A DNA stretch of 64,000 nucleotides, taken from Streptomyces taklimakanensis. GTDB taxonomy: Bacteria; Actinomycetota; Actinomycetes; Streptomycetales; Streptomycetaceae. Positions 26,991-35,667 of the stretch are shown one piece after another (position 1 is the first letter of the stretch; each line of letters starts with the position of its first letter). The notes beneath the pieces were generated by a model, which did no database searches, was not told the origin of the DNA, and saw only the letters and a list, made by a program, of their open reading frames with translations. Made by a program: the position numbers and the translations under genes. The DNA lies in assembly GCF_009709575.1 (NCBI RefSeq), contig NZ_WIXO01000001.1, positions 62,001-126,000 of the forward strand, written 5' to 3'.

Positions 26991-27338
26991 CCGGTCCGCC
27001 CGTCGGCTTCTTCGGCCGTTCGGCCAGAAGAGTCCGCAGCGGCAGCACACCGCCCCATCGGCCGCGTCCGCCGGCCCGTTCCTGAACCGTGCGGCAGGTT
27101 TCCCTGCCCGACGGCCGTCCGGCATCACACCCCGCAGACAGCACTCGCCCCGGAGCCGATCCCCCGGCCTCATACCGGAAAAGCTCCCCACCACCAGGCG
27201 AGATCACCCCATGTGACGACGCATTGCCAAGGCCTGTCGTCCGGACCAGCCCGGTTGTAAGGCGCGGCGCCTTCCGACCGCGCGTCCCCCGACACCAGGA
27301 CGGTCCGAACGTCAGGTCCCGGCCGGCGGGGGGTGGGG
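26991..27338. other. Gene-free stretch between IS701 relic and SDR gene
   Basis: I see no recognisable gene, repeat or hairpin here; the open frames are Arg/Pro-rich. Confidence 0.3.
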
Positions 27339-28100
27339 TCAGACGGCGGACCAACCGTCGTCGACGGGCAGGATCGCGCCGTTGACGTTGCTCGCGGCGT
27401 CCGAGGCGAGGAACAGGATCGCCGCCGCCTGCTCCTCCGGCCGCGACACCCGGCCGAGGTTGACGAAGTGCGGGCCGAGCGCCGCCGGACCGTGCGCGGC
27501 CGCGTCGGCGTCCACGGTGATGGCGGTCGCGGTACCGCCGGGGCAGACGGCGTTCGCGCGGATGCCGTTCTTCCGGTACATCACCGCGAGGGACTTCGTC
27601 AGACCGACCACACCATGCTTGGAGGCCGTGTACGCGGCCCCCGCCGCGCTGCCGCGCAGGGCAGCCTCAGACGCGGTGTTGACAACGGTGCCGCGGCCCG
27701 CGGCCAGCATGTGCGGCAGCACGGCGCGGGTGAGGAGGAAGGGCGCGGTCAGGTTGACGCGGAGGACCCGCTCCCACTCGGCGTCGCTCACGTCGGCGAG
27801 GGCCGACATGCTGTCCATGATCCCGGCGTTGTTCACCAGGACGTCCACGCCACCGAACCGCTCCACGGCCGTCGCCGTCACCCGGTCCGCGACGGCCTGC
27901 TCGCTCAGGTCGCCCGTGACGGCCACGGCGGTGCCGCCCGCCGCCTCGATCTCCGTGACGACCGCATCGGCCCCCTCGGCGTTGAGGTCGGCGACCACGA
28001 CGCGGTCGCCCTGCGCTGCGAAGGCGAGCGCGGCCGCACGGCCGATGCCCGATCCCGCCCCGGTGACGATCACGCTGCGTCCGTTCACACCGTCGGTCAT
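27339..28100 (-). CDS. Short-chain dehydrogenase/reductase (FabG-like classical SDR)
   Basis: 253 aa. TGAGSGIG (13-20), DLNAEG after strand 2 with an acidic residue (VVADLN) indicating NAD preference, NNAGIMDS (about 92), catalytic Ser in VNTASEAAL, YTASK (about 157) and the C-terminal FLASDAASNVNGAILPVDDG. Divergent from a TetR gene with a palindrome between them. Beside a BVMO and a lactonase, an alcohol-to-ketone oxidation feeding the monooxygenase is plausible inference. Confidence 0.88.
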   Translation of the reverse strand: MTDGVNGRSVIVTGAGSGIGRAAALAFAAQGDRVVVADLNAEGADAVVTEIEAAGGTAVAVTGDLSEQAVADRVTATAVERFGGVDVLVNNAGIMDSMSALADVSDAEWERVLRVNLTAPFLLTRAVLPHMLAAGRGTVVNTASEAALRGSAAGAAYTASKHGVVGLTKSLAVMYRKNGIRANAVCPGGTATAITVDADAAAHGPAALGPHFVNLGRVSRPEEQAAAILFLASDAASNVNGAILPVDDGWSAV

Positions 28101-28176
28101 GAAGTACTCCGTCCAGACAAGGGCCGACGCGGCGCGCTCTGTTCACTCCTGTCGTACCGCGCCGGCACTCTACAAC

Positions 28177-28199
28177 TTTATGTCTCTGAGTGACACAAA
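28177..28199. promoter_or_regulatory. TetR-type operator between SDR and TetR genes
   Basis: A 23-bp near-palindrome centred on G28188: TTTATGTCTCT-G-AGTGACACAAA, with 9 of 11 positions pairing. AT-rich for this genome and midway between the divergent starts (76 and 55 bp away). Confidence 0.65.
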
Positions 28200-28254
28200 G
28201 AGGTGAGCGAGAATACCCGGGACACCGCTGACCGGCACCGGAGGGGAGGCGCGG

Positions 28255-28869
28255 ATGACCGCAGCCCGCGGACGGACGGGACGGCCACCGTTGACCGAGG
28301 AACGCAAGGCCGCCATCCGGCTGGAGATCGCTCATGCCGCGGTCGGCCTGTTCATCGCGCAGGGTGTCGCCGCCACCACGGGCGAACAGATCGGGCAGGC
28401 CGTGGGCGTCTCGGCGCGGACGGTCTGGCGCTACTTCCCCTCCAAAGAGAGCTGCGTACGGCCGCTGTTCTCGACCGGGATCGACGCGATCGCCGACGCG
28501 CTGCGTCGCTGGCCCGCCGACCGGCCCCTCGAGGAGGCGCTCGACCACCTGTGGACCACCGATGCGGTCCTGCCCAGCCCGGACATCGGCGCCCTGCTGC
28601 GGCTGACCCGGACCGAGCCCGGCCTGCGCGCGGTCTGGCTCCAGACCCACGACGAGGCGGAACCCGCCTTCGCCCGCGCCCTCGCCGAACGGGCCGGCCT
28701 CCCCGCCGACGACCTGCGGCCGACCGTCCGGGCCGCCCTGCTCAACGCCGCCCTGCGCTCGGCCGTGGAACACCACGCCTGGCACACGGCCGACCCGACG
28801 ACCGCCCGGGCCGACCTGGAGGCCACCCTGCGCACCGCCCTGGCCATCGCGGCGACGGGCCTCATCTGA
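28255..28869 (+). CDS. TetR-family transcriptional regulator
   Basis: 204 aa. GRPPLTEERKAAIRLEIAHA and VGVSARTVWRYFPSKE form the TetR_N domain (about 10-65); the C-terminal part (DALRRWPADRPLEEALDHL...) is a MftR-like helical ligand domain. The ATG at 28255 follows GGAGGCGCGG. It presumably represses the divergent SDR through the 28177-28199 palindrome. Confidence 0.87.
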   Translation: MTAARGRTGRPPLTEERKAAIRLEIAHAAVGLFIAQGVAATTGEQIGQAVGVSARTVWRYFPSKESCVRPLFSTGIDAIADALRRWPADRPLEEALDHLWTTDAVLPSPDIGALLRLTRTEPGLRAVWLQTHDEAEPAFARALAERAGLPADDLRPTVRAALLNAALRSAVEHHAWHTADPTTARADLEATLRTALAIAATGLI

Positions 28870-29161
28870 ACCGCGCTCACTCAGGGGAGTCGGCCAAGGC
28901 ACAGCGGTCCGCCCCGTGGCCGAAGCAGAACCGCAGGGTTACCCGCGGGGCGTCGAAACACCGGCAGGCAGGGGCGGGCCCGTCCGTGCCGGCTGCGGAT
29001 GCGGTGCTTGGCGGCGTCTGCGCCGCGGCCTTCGCCGCGGTGGCGGCGCGCCGCTGCCCACGACGGCTGCGGTGGCGGCGACTGGGGCTCGTCCGGCCGA
29101 TCATGTGACCGCTCCGCGTCCGGGGCGAGGAGATCACCGACGTCTTCGGCGAGGATGTCGC

Positions 29162-29554
29162 GTGACGGTACGGCCACCGGCGCCGGCGCGCGGCCAGGTG
29201 TGGCGGGTGCCGTGGGCGACCGGGACCCGGGCGGTGCCGACCGTGGAGTCCGACGCCGTGATCGGGGCCCTGCCCGCAAGCGTCGTCGCGATGGTGACCC
29301 ACGAGACCGGCGGGGCGCCGGACATCGTCGCCACCGACCCGTCACCGACCCCGTGCACGGCGTGGCCGTGGCGGCGGTCAGGCCGGGCAGGAGGCGGCGG
29401 ACACCACCAGGTCCATGCGAATGCTGCGCGGCAGCCCGTCGCACACGCCTCGTCCCCCCTCCCCCGAAAACCGCCGACAGACGACTCCACCGTCAATCAA
29501 CGCACACCCACGTACCACTCCCCCACGACAGTCTCGTGTCGACGCTCGCCGTGA
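29162..29554 (+). CDS. Hypothetical protein (low confidence)
   Basis: A 130-aa frame from GTG 29162. The first 60 residues (VRPPAPARGQVWRVPWATGT, TVESDAVIGALPASVVAMV) have a natural composition, then it turns low-complexity (RRSGRAGGGGHHQ). No family is recognised and the start has no good ribosome site. It may be a fragment. The flanks 28870-29161 and 29555-29825 hold nothing recognisable. Confidence 0.2.
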   Translation: MTVRPPAPARGQVWRVPWATGTRAVPTVESDAVIGALPASVVAMVTHETGGAPDIVATDPSPTPCTAWPWRRSGRAGGGGHHQVHANAARQPVAHASSPLPRKPPTDDSTVNQRTPTYHSPTTVSCRRSP

Positions 29555-29825
29555 TCGAGACGGCGGTCGCCGGATTCGTCGAGGCCCTGTGCGAAGCAGC
29601 CCACGACCATCTCACCGAGGATGGACATGGCCACCCCATCGACCTGATGGGGCACGAACCCGTCAGGAGTGACCGCTCCCCCGTCCTGGCCGCCGAGCAC
29701 AGGCGCGGCCGGCAGCAGGAGGGACGACTTGGCCTGCTCCCGGCAGGGGCCACCCCCGGCGTGCACCGCAATGGGATGCGCGCCGACGGATGGCCCCGTG
29801 GTGCTCCCGTCAGAGTGTGCCGGGA

Positions 29826-30149
29826 TCAGCAGTGAATGTAGATGCTTCGCCAGCCGACGGGCGCGGGGCTCGACGAGTCGCCCCGGAAGGTGTAGTGCGG
29901 ACTTCCCTGACAGTTACGGGTGTTGAACATGCTCGCGTCCTGGCCCGTGTGGTCGAACCTGTAGGAGCCGCGGTGGTTGAGGCTGAGGTTGCTGCAGCCA
30001 CACCTGGTGACCTCCGAGCTGGTGCCGGTGTAGTGCGCACCGGACCAGCCCCGGAAGCTGCTCGCGAAGGCCGCTCCCGTACTCATCACCAGGACAGCGG
30101 CCGTCACGGCCGCGGTAACGGTGGTACGTACGGTGTGCTGGTGGCGCAT
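29826..30149 (-). CDS. Small secreted Cys-containing protein, I36/crystallin-like
   Basis: 107 aa with a textbook signal peptide (MRHQHTVRTTVTAAVTAAVL...AAFA, cleavage about 29). The mature 78 residues carry four Cys (CGC, NCQG, terminal C) and the pattern SYRFDHTGQDASMFNTRNC, reminiscent of peptidase-inhibitor I36 or beta/gamma-crystallin-like secreted proteins of Streptomyces. A perfect AAGGAGGG lies 4 nt before the ATG, so strong expression is expected. Function is unproven. Confidence 0.7.
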   Translation of the reverse strand: MRHQHTVRTTVTAAVTAAVLVMSTGAAFASSFRGWSGAHYTGTSSEVTRCGCSNLSLNHRGSYRFDHTGQDASMFNTRNCQGSPHYTFRGDSSSPAPVGWRSIYIHC

Positions 30150-30279
30150 GAACCCTCCTTCAAGAAGAATGGACACTCTCCGGATTCATTAACCTACACA
30201 GAGTGACTATTCGTAAGGGCGGGCGGAAGCGCGTCCGGTGCGCGCACAGGCCCGCGCACTCCCGCTGTTCCGGCCCTCG

Positions 30280-30470
30280 GCACGCGGCCGCACTGCTGGC
30301 GCTCGCGCTGCCGGGACCGGCCTCCATGTACCAGGGTGAGGAACTCGGCCTGCCCGACGCCGGGTTCCTCACGGGACCGACTCCAGGGCCCCATGTACTT
30401 CCGCCCGGGCGGCACGGACCCCGGCCGCGACGGCTGCCGGGCAGGTGTCCTGCGCCGCCGCGCGGCCGAA
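30280..30470 (+). pseudogene. GH13 alpha-glucosidase fragment
   Basis: AAALLALALPGPASMYQGEE followed by LGLPDAGF is the conserved late segment of GH13 alpha-glucosidases, and after a frame change GGTDPGRDGCR matches the next conserved block. Only about 60 codons remain. Confidence 0.6.
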
Positions 30471-30854
30471 CTCGCCCGCAGGATCCCCGCAGGGGACGGC
30501 ACCGCTTCACTGCTCGCCCACCTCGGCCCACGGAGCCTCGGGGAAGCCGCGTCGCCGTGCTGCTGTGCCAAGCGGCCCGAGGTTCTCTGCCGCATCCGGT
30601 ACTGCCGAAAAGCACGGACAATCCGAACACGCCCGCGCCCCTGGCCGCCTCCCGAGACCGTGAGCGAACGCTGCCCGCGGTCGTGAACGCAGCCAGTCGT
30701 TGTCACCGGCGAAGTCGAATGAGCGGGCGGACGGGAGCAATCGAAGCGTTCCGGTTGTCCTGATCCGCCGTCCCGCGGACCCGAAAACTCCGGCACCCAC
30801 GGATCGATGCGCCGTATAGTCGTCCGAACTCACAGGGGCGGGAGGCGACAGACG
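30471..30854. other. Non-coding or decayed stretch before the DIP1984 gene
   Basis: No gene recognised. A less GC-rich patch at 30780-30830 probably holds the DIP1984 promoter (TATAGT at 30812-30817 resembles a -10 box). Confidence 0.35.
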
Positions 30855-31325
30855 GTGAAACTTGCCGAGGCACTGGCGGAACGTGCGGACGCGACGCGAC
30901 GCGTGGAGCAGTTGCGGGCACGCATCGCCGGCAGCGCGCGGTACCAGGAAGGGGAGACACCCGCCGAGGACGCGGCCCGGTTGTTGGCCGAGGCCGGTGA
31001 GGTGCTGGACACCCTGGAGACGCTGATCGGGCGGATCAACCGGACCAACGCCGCGGTGAGGGTGGGCTCGGACGGCACGCTCACCGACGCGCTCGCGCGC
31101 CGGGACGTCCTGCGACTGCGCCACTCGGTGATCACCGCGGCGGCGGATGCGGCAGCGGGGGCGGGCGAACGGGGATACGGCCGGCAGCTCCGGTCCGAGC
31201 TGGTGATGCTCCCCGCGCTTCCGGTCGCGGAGCTACGTGGTCAGGCGGATCTGCTCGCACGGGAGATCCGTGAGATCGACATGCGGATCCAGCGCGCGAA
31301 CTGGGAGGTCGATCTGCTGGACTGA
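30855..31325 (+). CDS. DIP1984-family protein
   Basis: 156 aa, nearly all helical, predicted coiled coil. KLAEALAERADATRRVEQLR, RYQEGETPAEDAARLLAEA, RINRTNAAVRVGSDGTLTDA, LARRDVLRLRHSVI and IQRANWEVDLLD follow the family from end to end, so it is complete. GTG 30855 is used because it gives the family's usual VKLAEAL start and has GGGAGG upstream. The function of the family is unknown. Confidence 0.88.
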   Translation: MKLAEALAERADATRRVEQLRARIAGSARYQEGETPAEDAARLLAEAGEVLDTLETLIGRINRTNAAVRVGSDGTLTDALARRDVLRLRHSVITAAADAAAGAGERGYGRQLRSELVMLPALPVAELRGQADLLAREIREIDMRIQRANWEVDLLD

Positions 31326-31766
31326 GCACTCCCGGCAACCGAGGACGATGTGGAGCAGGTAGCCGTTTCGGAGGCGTGCACACACCGAGGACCGGCGGTC
31401 TTCCGGTCCACTCCTGGCGCGTGAAGAGCAACGCGGGGGTTCGACTCCCCATCGACAGCGCAGCTCAGCATGGCGCACAGGTAACGGTGCACCTCGCACA
31501 GCACATCACCACGTGCAGATCCGGGGCGGTGAGGGCGGGCTCGGGGTTTCCACGTCACGGCGGGCCGGAGCGCACCGGACGGTGCCGTCCGGCGGGCCCG
31601 TCGAGACCGAGTTCGCGGCTCCGCGCCGCTTCGCGCTCAACGGCGCCGACACCACCGCAGCCACGACGCGCGGAGTCCCGCCTCGCCACCCACGTCCGCC
31701 GACGCAGTCCCCTGTCGCCATCGGCCGCCAACAGCTCGCTGTGACTGCCCGGTTCGGTGACGGCGG
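31326..31766. other. Gene-free stretch after the DIP1984 gene
   Basis: No gene recognised. A T-arm-like GGGGGTTCGACTCCCC at 31434-31449 occurs without the rest of a tRNA (see rejected items). Confidence 0.3.
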
Positions 31767-31945
31767 TCACGGGGGCGAGGAGGACCCGCTTGCGAAGCGG
31801 CCGCAGCCTACCCGCCCGAGCACCTGACGCTTGAGCATCTCGATCCGGCCGACGTGCTCTCGGCGACGACCGCGTCGTGGTCTCGGCCGATGCCTGCCGC
31901 GAGAGGGTGGAGGCGGGGCAGGGCGGCCTGCCCCGCCACGCGACG
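31767..31945 (-). pseudogene. ISL3-family transposase C-terminal relic
   Basis: Minus-strand frames give LHPLAAGIGRDHDAVVAE and, after a shift, HVGRIEMLKRQVLGRVG, the end of ISL3 transposases where the normal sequence reads EGHVNRIKMLKRQ. The remainder of the element is absent. Confidence 0.5.
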
Positions 31946-32025
31946 GGGTGTCACGCGGGCGCCCTCGGAGCGGGCCCGCTGTCGTCGATCGCGGACGCGG
32001 ACCCGAGCGCGCCCCGATGCCGTGA

Positions 32026-32835
32026 TCAGCAGGGCCCTTCCGGAACGGTCCACTGCTGATCGAACCGGCGTCGGGTCTCGTCGTCGGCCGGCAGGAACGT
32101 CTCCAGATGCAGCCCTTCCAGGGCGGCATCGGTGGCGGTGCTGAGGGTGGCGGAGGTGCTGAAGAAGCGGAACGGGGTGCCGTCGACATCGATTTCGAGG
32201 GTGATCACCGGCCCTGTGAGGGGTGTGGCGGCATCGGGTTCGCCGAGATATCCGGCGATCTCCGCGGCGAGTTCGTGGTGGCGCCGGTCATGGGTGCGCT
32301 CGGCGCGGTGACTCACCTGCTGCAGCAGATGGCCGCCCCACTCCGCGAGATTGCCGATCCGGCGGGCCAGCCCGTCCGGGTGCAGGCAGACGCGGACCAC
32401 ATTGATCGGCGGCTCCAGCAACTCCGGCGCGCAACCGTTCAGCAGCCGGTCAACGGCGGCGTTGGCGTCGACCACGTCCCAGTGGTCGTCCAACAACAGG
32501 GCGGGGTACGGCATGTGGGCGTCGAGGAGTCGGCGCAGACCGTCCATCACCACCGCGATCGACGCGTCGTCCAATCGGTGGTCTCGATAGCGCGGTGCGT
32601 AGCCGGCGGCCAGCAGCAGGCGGTTGCGATCCCGCAGCGGCACATCCAGGGTGTCGAAGAGGTGCATGAGCATCTCCGGTGTCGGGTGTGCCTTGCCGGT
32701 CTCCACCCGGCTGAGGTGCCGGGTGGAGACCCGTGACCGGTTGGACAGCTCCTGCTGGCTGAACCGGCGCCGTTCCCGCCAGACCCGCAACAGCGCACCG
32801 ACCGACGGGGGTTCGACCGCAACGCTCATGCCCAT
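32026..32835 (-). CDS. XRE-family regulator with MmyB-like domain
   Basis: 269 aa. HTH at about 12-68: VGALLRVWRERRRFSQQELS, NRSRVSTRHLSRVETGKAHP, DVPLRDRNRLLLAAGYAP. The C-terminal half (LDDHWDVVDANAAVDRLLNG, VCLHPDGLARRIGNLAEWG, PFRFFSTSATLSTATDAALE, LETFLPADDETRRRF) is the MmyB-like sensor. Divergent from a SnoaL-like gene; a perfect 21-bp palindrome lies 27 bp upstream of its start and 69 bp before the partner gene, suggesting joint repression. Confidence 0.88.
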   Translation of the reverse strand: MGMSVAVEPPSVGALLRVWRERRRFSQQELSNRSRVSTRHLSRVETGKAHPTPEMLMHLFDTLDVPLRDRNRLLLAAGYAPRYRDHRLDDASIAVVMDGLRRLLDAHMPYPALLLDDHWDVVDANAAVDRLLNGCAPELLEPPINVVRVCLHPDGLARRIGNLAEWGGHLLQQVSHRAERTHDRRHHELAAEIAGYLGEPDAATPLTGPVITLEIDVDGTPFRFFSTSATLSTATDAALEGLHLETFLPADDETRRRFDQQWTVPEGPC

Positions 32836-32861
32836 GAGTCTACGAACCCGTGCCCGAGCGG

Positions 32862-32882
32862 CCATGACCTGTGAGGTCATGG
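32862..32882. promoter_or_regulatory. Perfect palindromic operator in XRE/SnoaL divergent promoter
   Basis: CCATGACCT-GTG-AGGTCATGG: perfect 9-bp arms around 3 nt, placed between the two divergent starts. Confidence 0.7.
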
Positions 32883-32950
32883 AGCGGACGACCGGCCCCG
32901 CGCCAGGATCTCGGACATCAGCCGATCGAGACGAACGGGAGAGAAAGATC

Positions 32951-33301
32951 ATGGAGGATGTCGTTCGACAGTACCTGGCCACCTGGAACGCGACCGGTGA
33001 CGAGCGGGCGACGTTGCTCTCCGCGCACTGGTCGCCCGACGTCACCTACACCGATCCGATGGCCGAGGTCTCCGGCCACGAGGGGATCTCATCGATCGTC
33101 GACGGCGTCCAGGCGCAGTTTCCGGGATCCGTGTTCACCCGGGTCGGTGAGGCCGACGCCCACCACCGTCAGGTGCGATTCCGCTGGGGACTGGGCCCGG
33201 AGGGAGCCGAGCCGCTGGTGATCGGATTCGACGTCCTGGTGCTGGACGAGTCGGGCCGGATTCAGGACGTACGCGGTTTCCTGGACAAGGTGCCGGCGTG
33301 A
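32951..33301 (+). CDS. SnoaL-like / NTF2-superfamily protein
   Basis: 116 aa. VVRQYLATWNATGDERATLL is the N-terminal helix, followed by SPDVTYTDPMAEVSGHEGI and the curved sheet (VRFRWGLGPEGAEPLVIGFD, IQDVRGFLDKVPA). Pocket residues fit ligand binding or isomerase/hydrolase chemistry, but catalytic assignment is not possible. ATG 32951 has GGGAGAGAAAG upstream. Paired with the divergent XRE regulator. Confidence 0.82.
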   Translation: MEDVVRQYLATWNATGDERATLLSAHWSPDVTYTDPMAEVSGHEGISSIVDGVQAQFPGSVFTRVGEADAHHRQVRFRWGLGPEGAEPLVIGFDVLVLDESGRIQDVRGFLDKVPA

Positions 33302-33524
33302 CGGTGCCGCGCGCGTACGCGGTCGGCTGCCCGGGGAACGTCGGGGTCGGCCTCGGCACCGGGCTCGTGGGGCTGCGGGACGAGCGCAACCGCCATTCGG
33401 GTGAACGGCCGATAAGCGCGTTGCGCGCCAGGTCACCCGGGTCACAGCAGCGACGGGCAACGGCCGGCAAAGAGGCGTGCGGTCAACCGGGATCGGTCGA
33501 TCGGCGTCCGATCGGGGGAGCAAT

Positions 33525-33735
33525 GGAGCGCGACGAGCCGCTTCGGTACCGGATCGTCCTGGTCGACCGGGGGCATCGACGACGACCTCGCTCATCGCGT
33601 TACCGCGGAGGTGCTCCTGCCGGCGGACGAGAGCCTGGCGGACATCACCATGTACATCGATTCCGTGGGCGGACCACTCCCCCTCGGCAGAGGCCCTTTC
33701 CGATTCCCCGAACCTGCTGACGGTGGAACGGGCGC
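33525..33735 (+). pseudogene. ClpP-family protease fragment, frameshifted
   Basis: IDDDLAHRVTAEVLLPADES and ITMYIDSVGG copy the second and third strands of ClpP (normally ITMYIDSPGG), but the preceding MERDEPLRYRIVLVDRG is in another frame, the catalytic Ser and His regions are missing, and the sequence runs straight into the CATRA small-protein gene. Confidence 0.6.
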
Positions 33736-33775
33736 GCCCTTACGCTCTTACAGCGTGGAGCCGGAGACACGACAC

Positions 33776-34102
33776 ATGGCCGCGGAGGTCCTGGGAGACA
33801 TCCCGGCCTGGCGGCTGAAGCAGGAGAACTGGAACGCGGTCGGGCACGGCTTGGAGGCCATGCGGCGTGCGCTTGCGGCCGGAGACGCCGCCGGTCTGCG
33901 GCGTGCCGTCGCGGATGTGGAGATGGCGGGACCGTACCGCATCGTCGGTTTGGAGGACGCCGATCTGCTGCCGCTGCCCAAAGAGTGTCGGGAACGGATC
34001 AACGAACTGGTCCACGTTCTGAATTCGGCGGATCCGACGGACCGTGCGGGTGGGTGGACCACTCCCAGCGGCGACAGTGCGAGCAGCGGTGCTGCGGGCT
34101 GA
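33776..34102 (+). CDS. CATRA-associated small protein (conflict-system component)
   Basis: 108 aa. VLGDIPAWRLKQENWNAVGH, AMRRALAAGDAAGLRRAVAD, VEMAGPYRIV and PKECRERINELVHVLN match the small helical protein that precedes CATRA genes. ATG 33776 (GGAG upstream) is chosen; GTG 33755 is possible. It overlaps the next gene by 59 nt, indicating coupled translation. Its role is unknown; it is probably an adaptor or sensor for the adjacent membrane protein and CHAT peptidase. Confidence 0.72.
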   Translation: MAAEVLGDIPAWRLKQENWNAVGHGLEAMRRALAAGDAAGLRRAVADVEMAGPYRIVGLEDADLLPLPKECRERINELVHVLNSADPTDRAGGWTTPSGDSASSGAAG

Positions 34103-35621
34103 GGCCCTGGGCGTTCACCTGTTCGTCCTCACTGGCGGAGCGCACCGGGACAGTGCCCTCGCCCTGTTGGCAGAGGTGTGGAACAAGTGCGGCACCGTGC
34201 TGGGGATGACGGAGCCGGTGGAGCGGACCGGAGTCGCGATGCAGCCGCAGGGCGGCTGGGAGCCGTTCCTCGGTGCCACTGCCACCAGGACGGCGGGACT
34301 GCTCGCGGCCAGGAAGCGGCCGGGAACGGGAGTTCGGCAGGCGGCCCTGCGGCGGGAGCACGACGTGCTGTGCCTGTCGGTCATGCTGGCTCCGCCCCCT
34401 GAGGAAGGCCTGGGCTGGAGGGATCTGGACGCGCAGTGGTCGACGGTCCTGCCGGCCGGGAACGTCCTGGAAGGACAACCACGAGGCAGGGGTGTACTGG
34501 GAGTGGCGAGGCTGTACCTCGCGCGGCTCGCCGAACCGGGAGTCCGGCCCACACCGGAGCCGGACCGTCCGCTGGTTGCGGCAGTACGGGCCCGGACACC
34601 GGCCGATCCCGCCGCGCCCGACGGATGGCCGTACGGAGGCGTCACCGTCTCCCAGGGCTTCGCGGTGTGGGAGGCGTCCGCCGCCCGGGACGCGCGTCCG
34701 GAACGGCGGCTGGTGGTGGTCGCCGCCCACGACCATGACCGGGAACTGACGGCCTGGACCTGGACGACCCGGGCGCACGGGCTGCCGCCCCTGGGAAGAT
34801 ACCTACTGCACGCCGCCAGGCTCCGCTATCAACTGCGCGTCTGGTCCGCGGCCGGGAGCGCTGGACGACTGCGCGACGCCGCGGACACAGCCGTCACCGA
34901 ACTGTTGGAACAGACCACTGCTCCACACGGTCCCGGCCGCGAGGCGGACCTGCTCTGGGCCACCCGCGCCCTGGTCGGCCTCCAGGCCCGGGAACGAGGC
35001 CTGGTCGACCGCTCGACCCGCAGCCGCGAGATGGCTCGCACCGTGGAGATCGCCGCCGCCAACCTCGCCGCCCTCAGCGGTCCCTTACCCGGCGATTCCC
35101 CCAGCGGGCCGTTCGTCGACGACCGCGCACTGGCGGAGTGGTTCGGCAGGCGCCTGGACGACGAGGCCACCTACCTGGAGGCCGCCCTGCGCCGCTGCGA
35201 ACAGGTGGGCGCGTTCGCCGACCAGCTGCTCCAGCGCGCCCGGCAGCGCCGCCAGGAGACGGTCAACCTCGGCCTCACGGGTGCCGTCGGAGCGGTTCTG
35301 ATGAGCCTCACCGCCATCCAGGCCCTGCAGTACACCGTCCCGCTCCCCGGTCCGGTCAAGCCCGCCGTTGTCACGGTCCTGGGCGCTCTCGCCCTGCTCG
35401 TCTCCCTCGTGGTGCTGCGCGCGGTGTCGCCTGAGCGACGCTGGACGGCGGTACTGGTCCGGTTCGGCGCGGCGGCGGTGGGCGCGTCCCTCGCCTGGGT
35501 GACGGTGTCCGCTGCCGGGGGCGGCTTGGGAGCGGGCTGGACGTGGACGGGCGCGGCGGCCGGGGCCATCGCCGGGCTCGCCGCCGCCGGCGCGGCAGCA
35601 CGCAGGGGCGGGCGGGAATGA
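34044..35621 (+). CDS. CATRA-type membrane protein (CASPASE and TPR Repeat-Associated)
   Basis: 525 aa from GTG 34044, inside the previous gene (GTG 34050 is an alternative). The N-terminal half (about 10-260) is the soluble CATRA domain (AEALGVHLFVLTGGAHRDSA, EVWNKCGTVLGMTEPV, GVAMQPQGGWEPFLGATA, LTAWTWTTRAHGLPPLGRYL). A helical region (270-400) contains AEWFGRRLDDEATYLEAAL. Three to four membrane helices occupy about 412-520 (LTGAVGAVLMSLTAIQAL, VVTVLGALALLVSLVVLRAV, FGAAAVGASLAWVTVSAAGG). The inferred topology puts the sensor domain in the cytosol. It lies 46 nt upstream of the CHAT peptidase gene. Confidence 0.78.
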   Translation: MRVGGPLPAATVRAAVLRAEALGVHLFVLTGGAHRDSALALLAEVWNKCGTVLGMTEPVERTGVAMQPQGGWEPFLGATATRTAGLLAARKRPGTGVRQAALRREHDVLCLSVMLAPPPEEGLGWRDLDAQWSTVLPAGNVLEGQPRGRGVLGVARLYLARLAEPGVRPTPEPDRPLVAAVRARTPADPAAPDGWPYGGVTVSQGFAVWEASAARDARPERRLVVVAAHDHDRELTAWTWTTRAHGLPPLGRYLLHAARLRYQLRVWSAAGSAGRLRDAADTAVTELLEQTTAPHGPGREADLLWATRALVGLQARERGLVDRSTRSREMARTVEIAAANLAALSGPLPGDSPSGPFVDDRALAEWFGRRLDDEATYLEAALRRCEQVGAFADQLLQRARQRRQETVNLGLTGAVGAVLMSLTAIQALQYTVPLPGPVKPAVVTVLGALALLVSLVVLRAVSPERRWTAVLVRFGAAAVGASLAWVTVSAAGGGLGAGWTWTGAAAGAIAGLAAAGAAARRGGRE

Positions 35622-35667
35622 GGACCGGCGCCACAACAGAAGAGACGGAACCGGGGGAAGGCCACCG

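Noticed and set aside
31360..31460. tRNA-like T-arm GGGGGTTCGACTCCCC at 31434-31449
   Set aside because: No matching acceptor stem, D-arm or anticodon stem can be drawn around it, so it is not called a tRNA gene.
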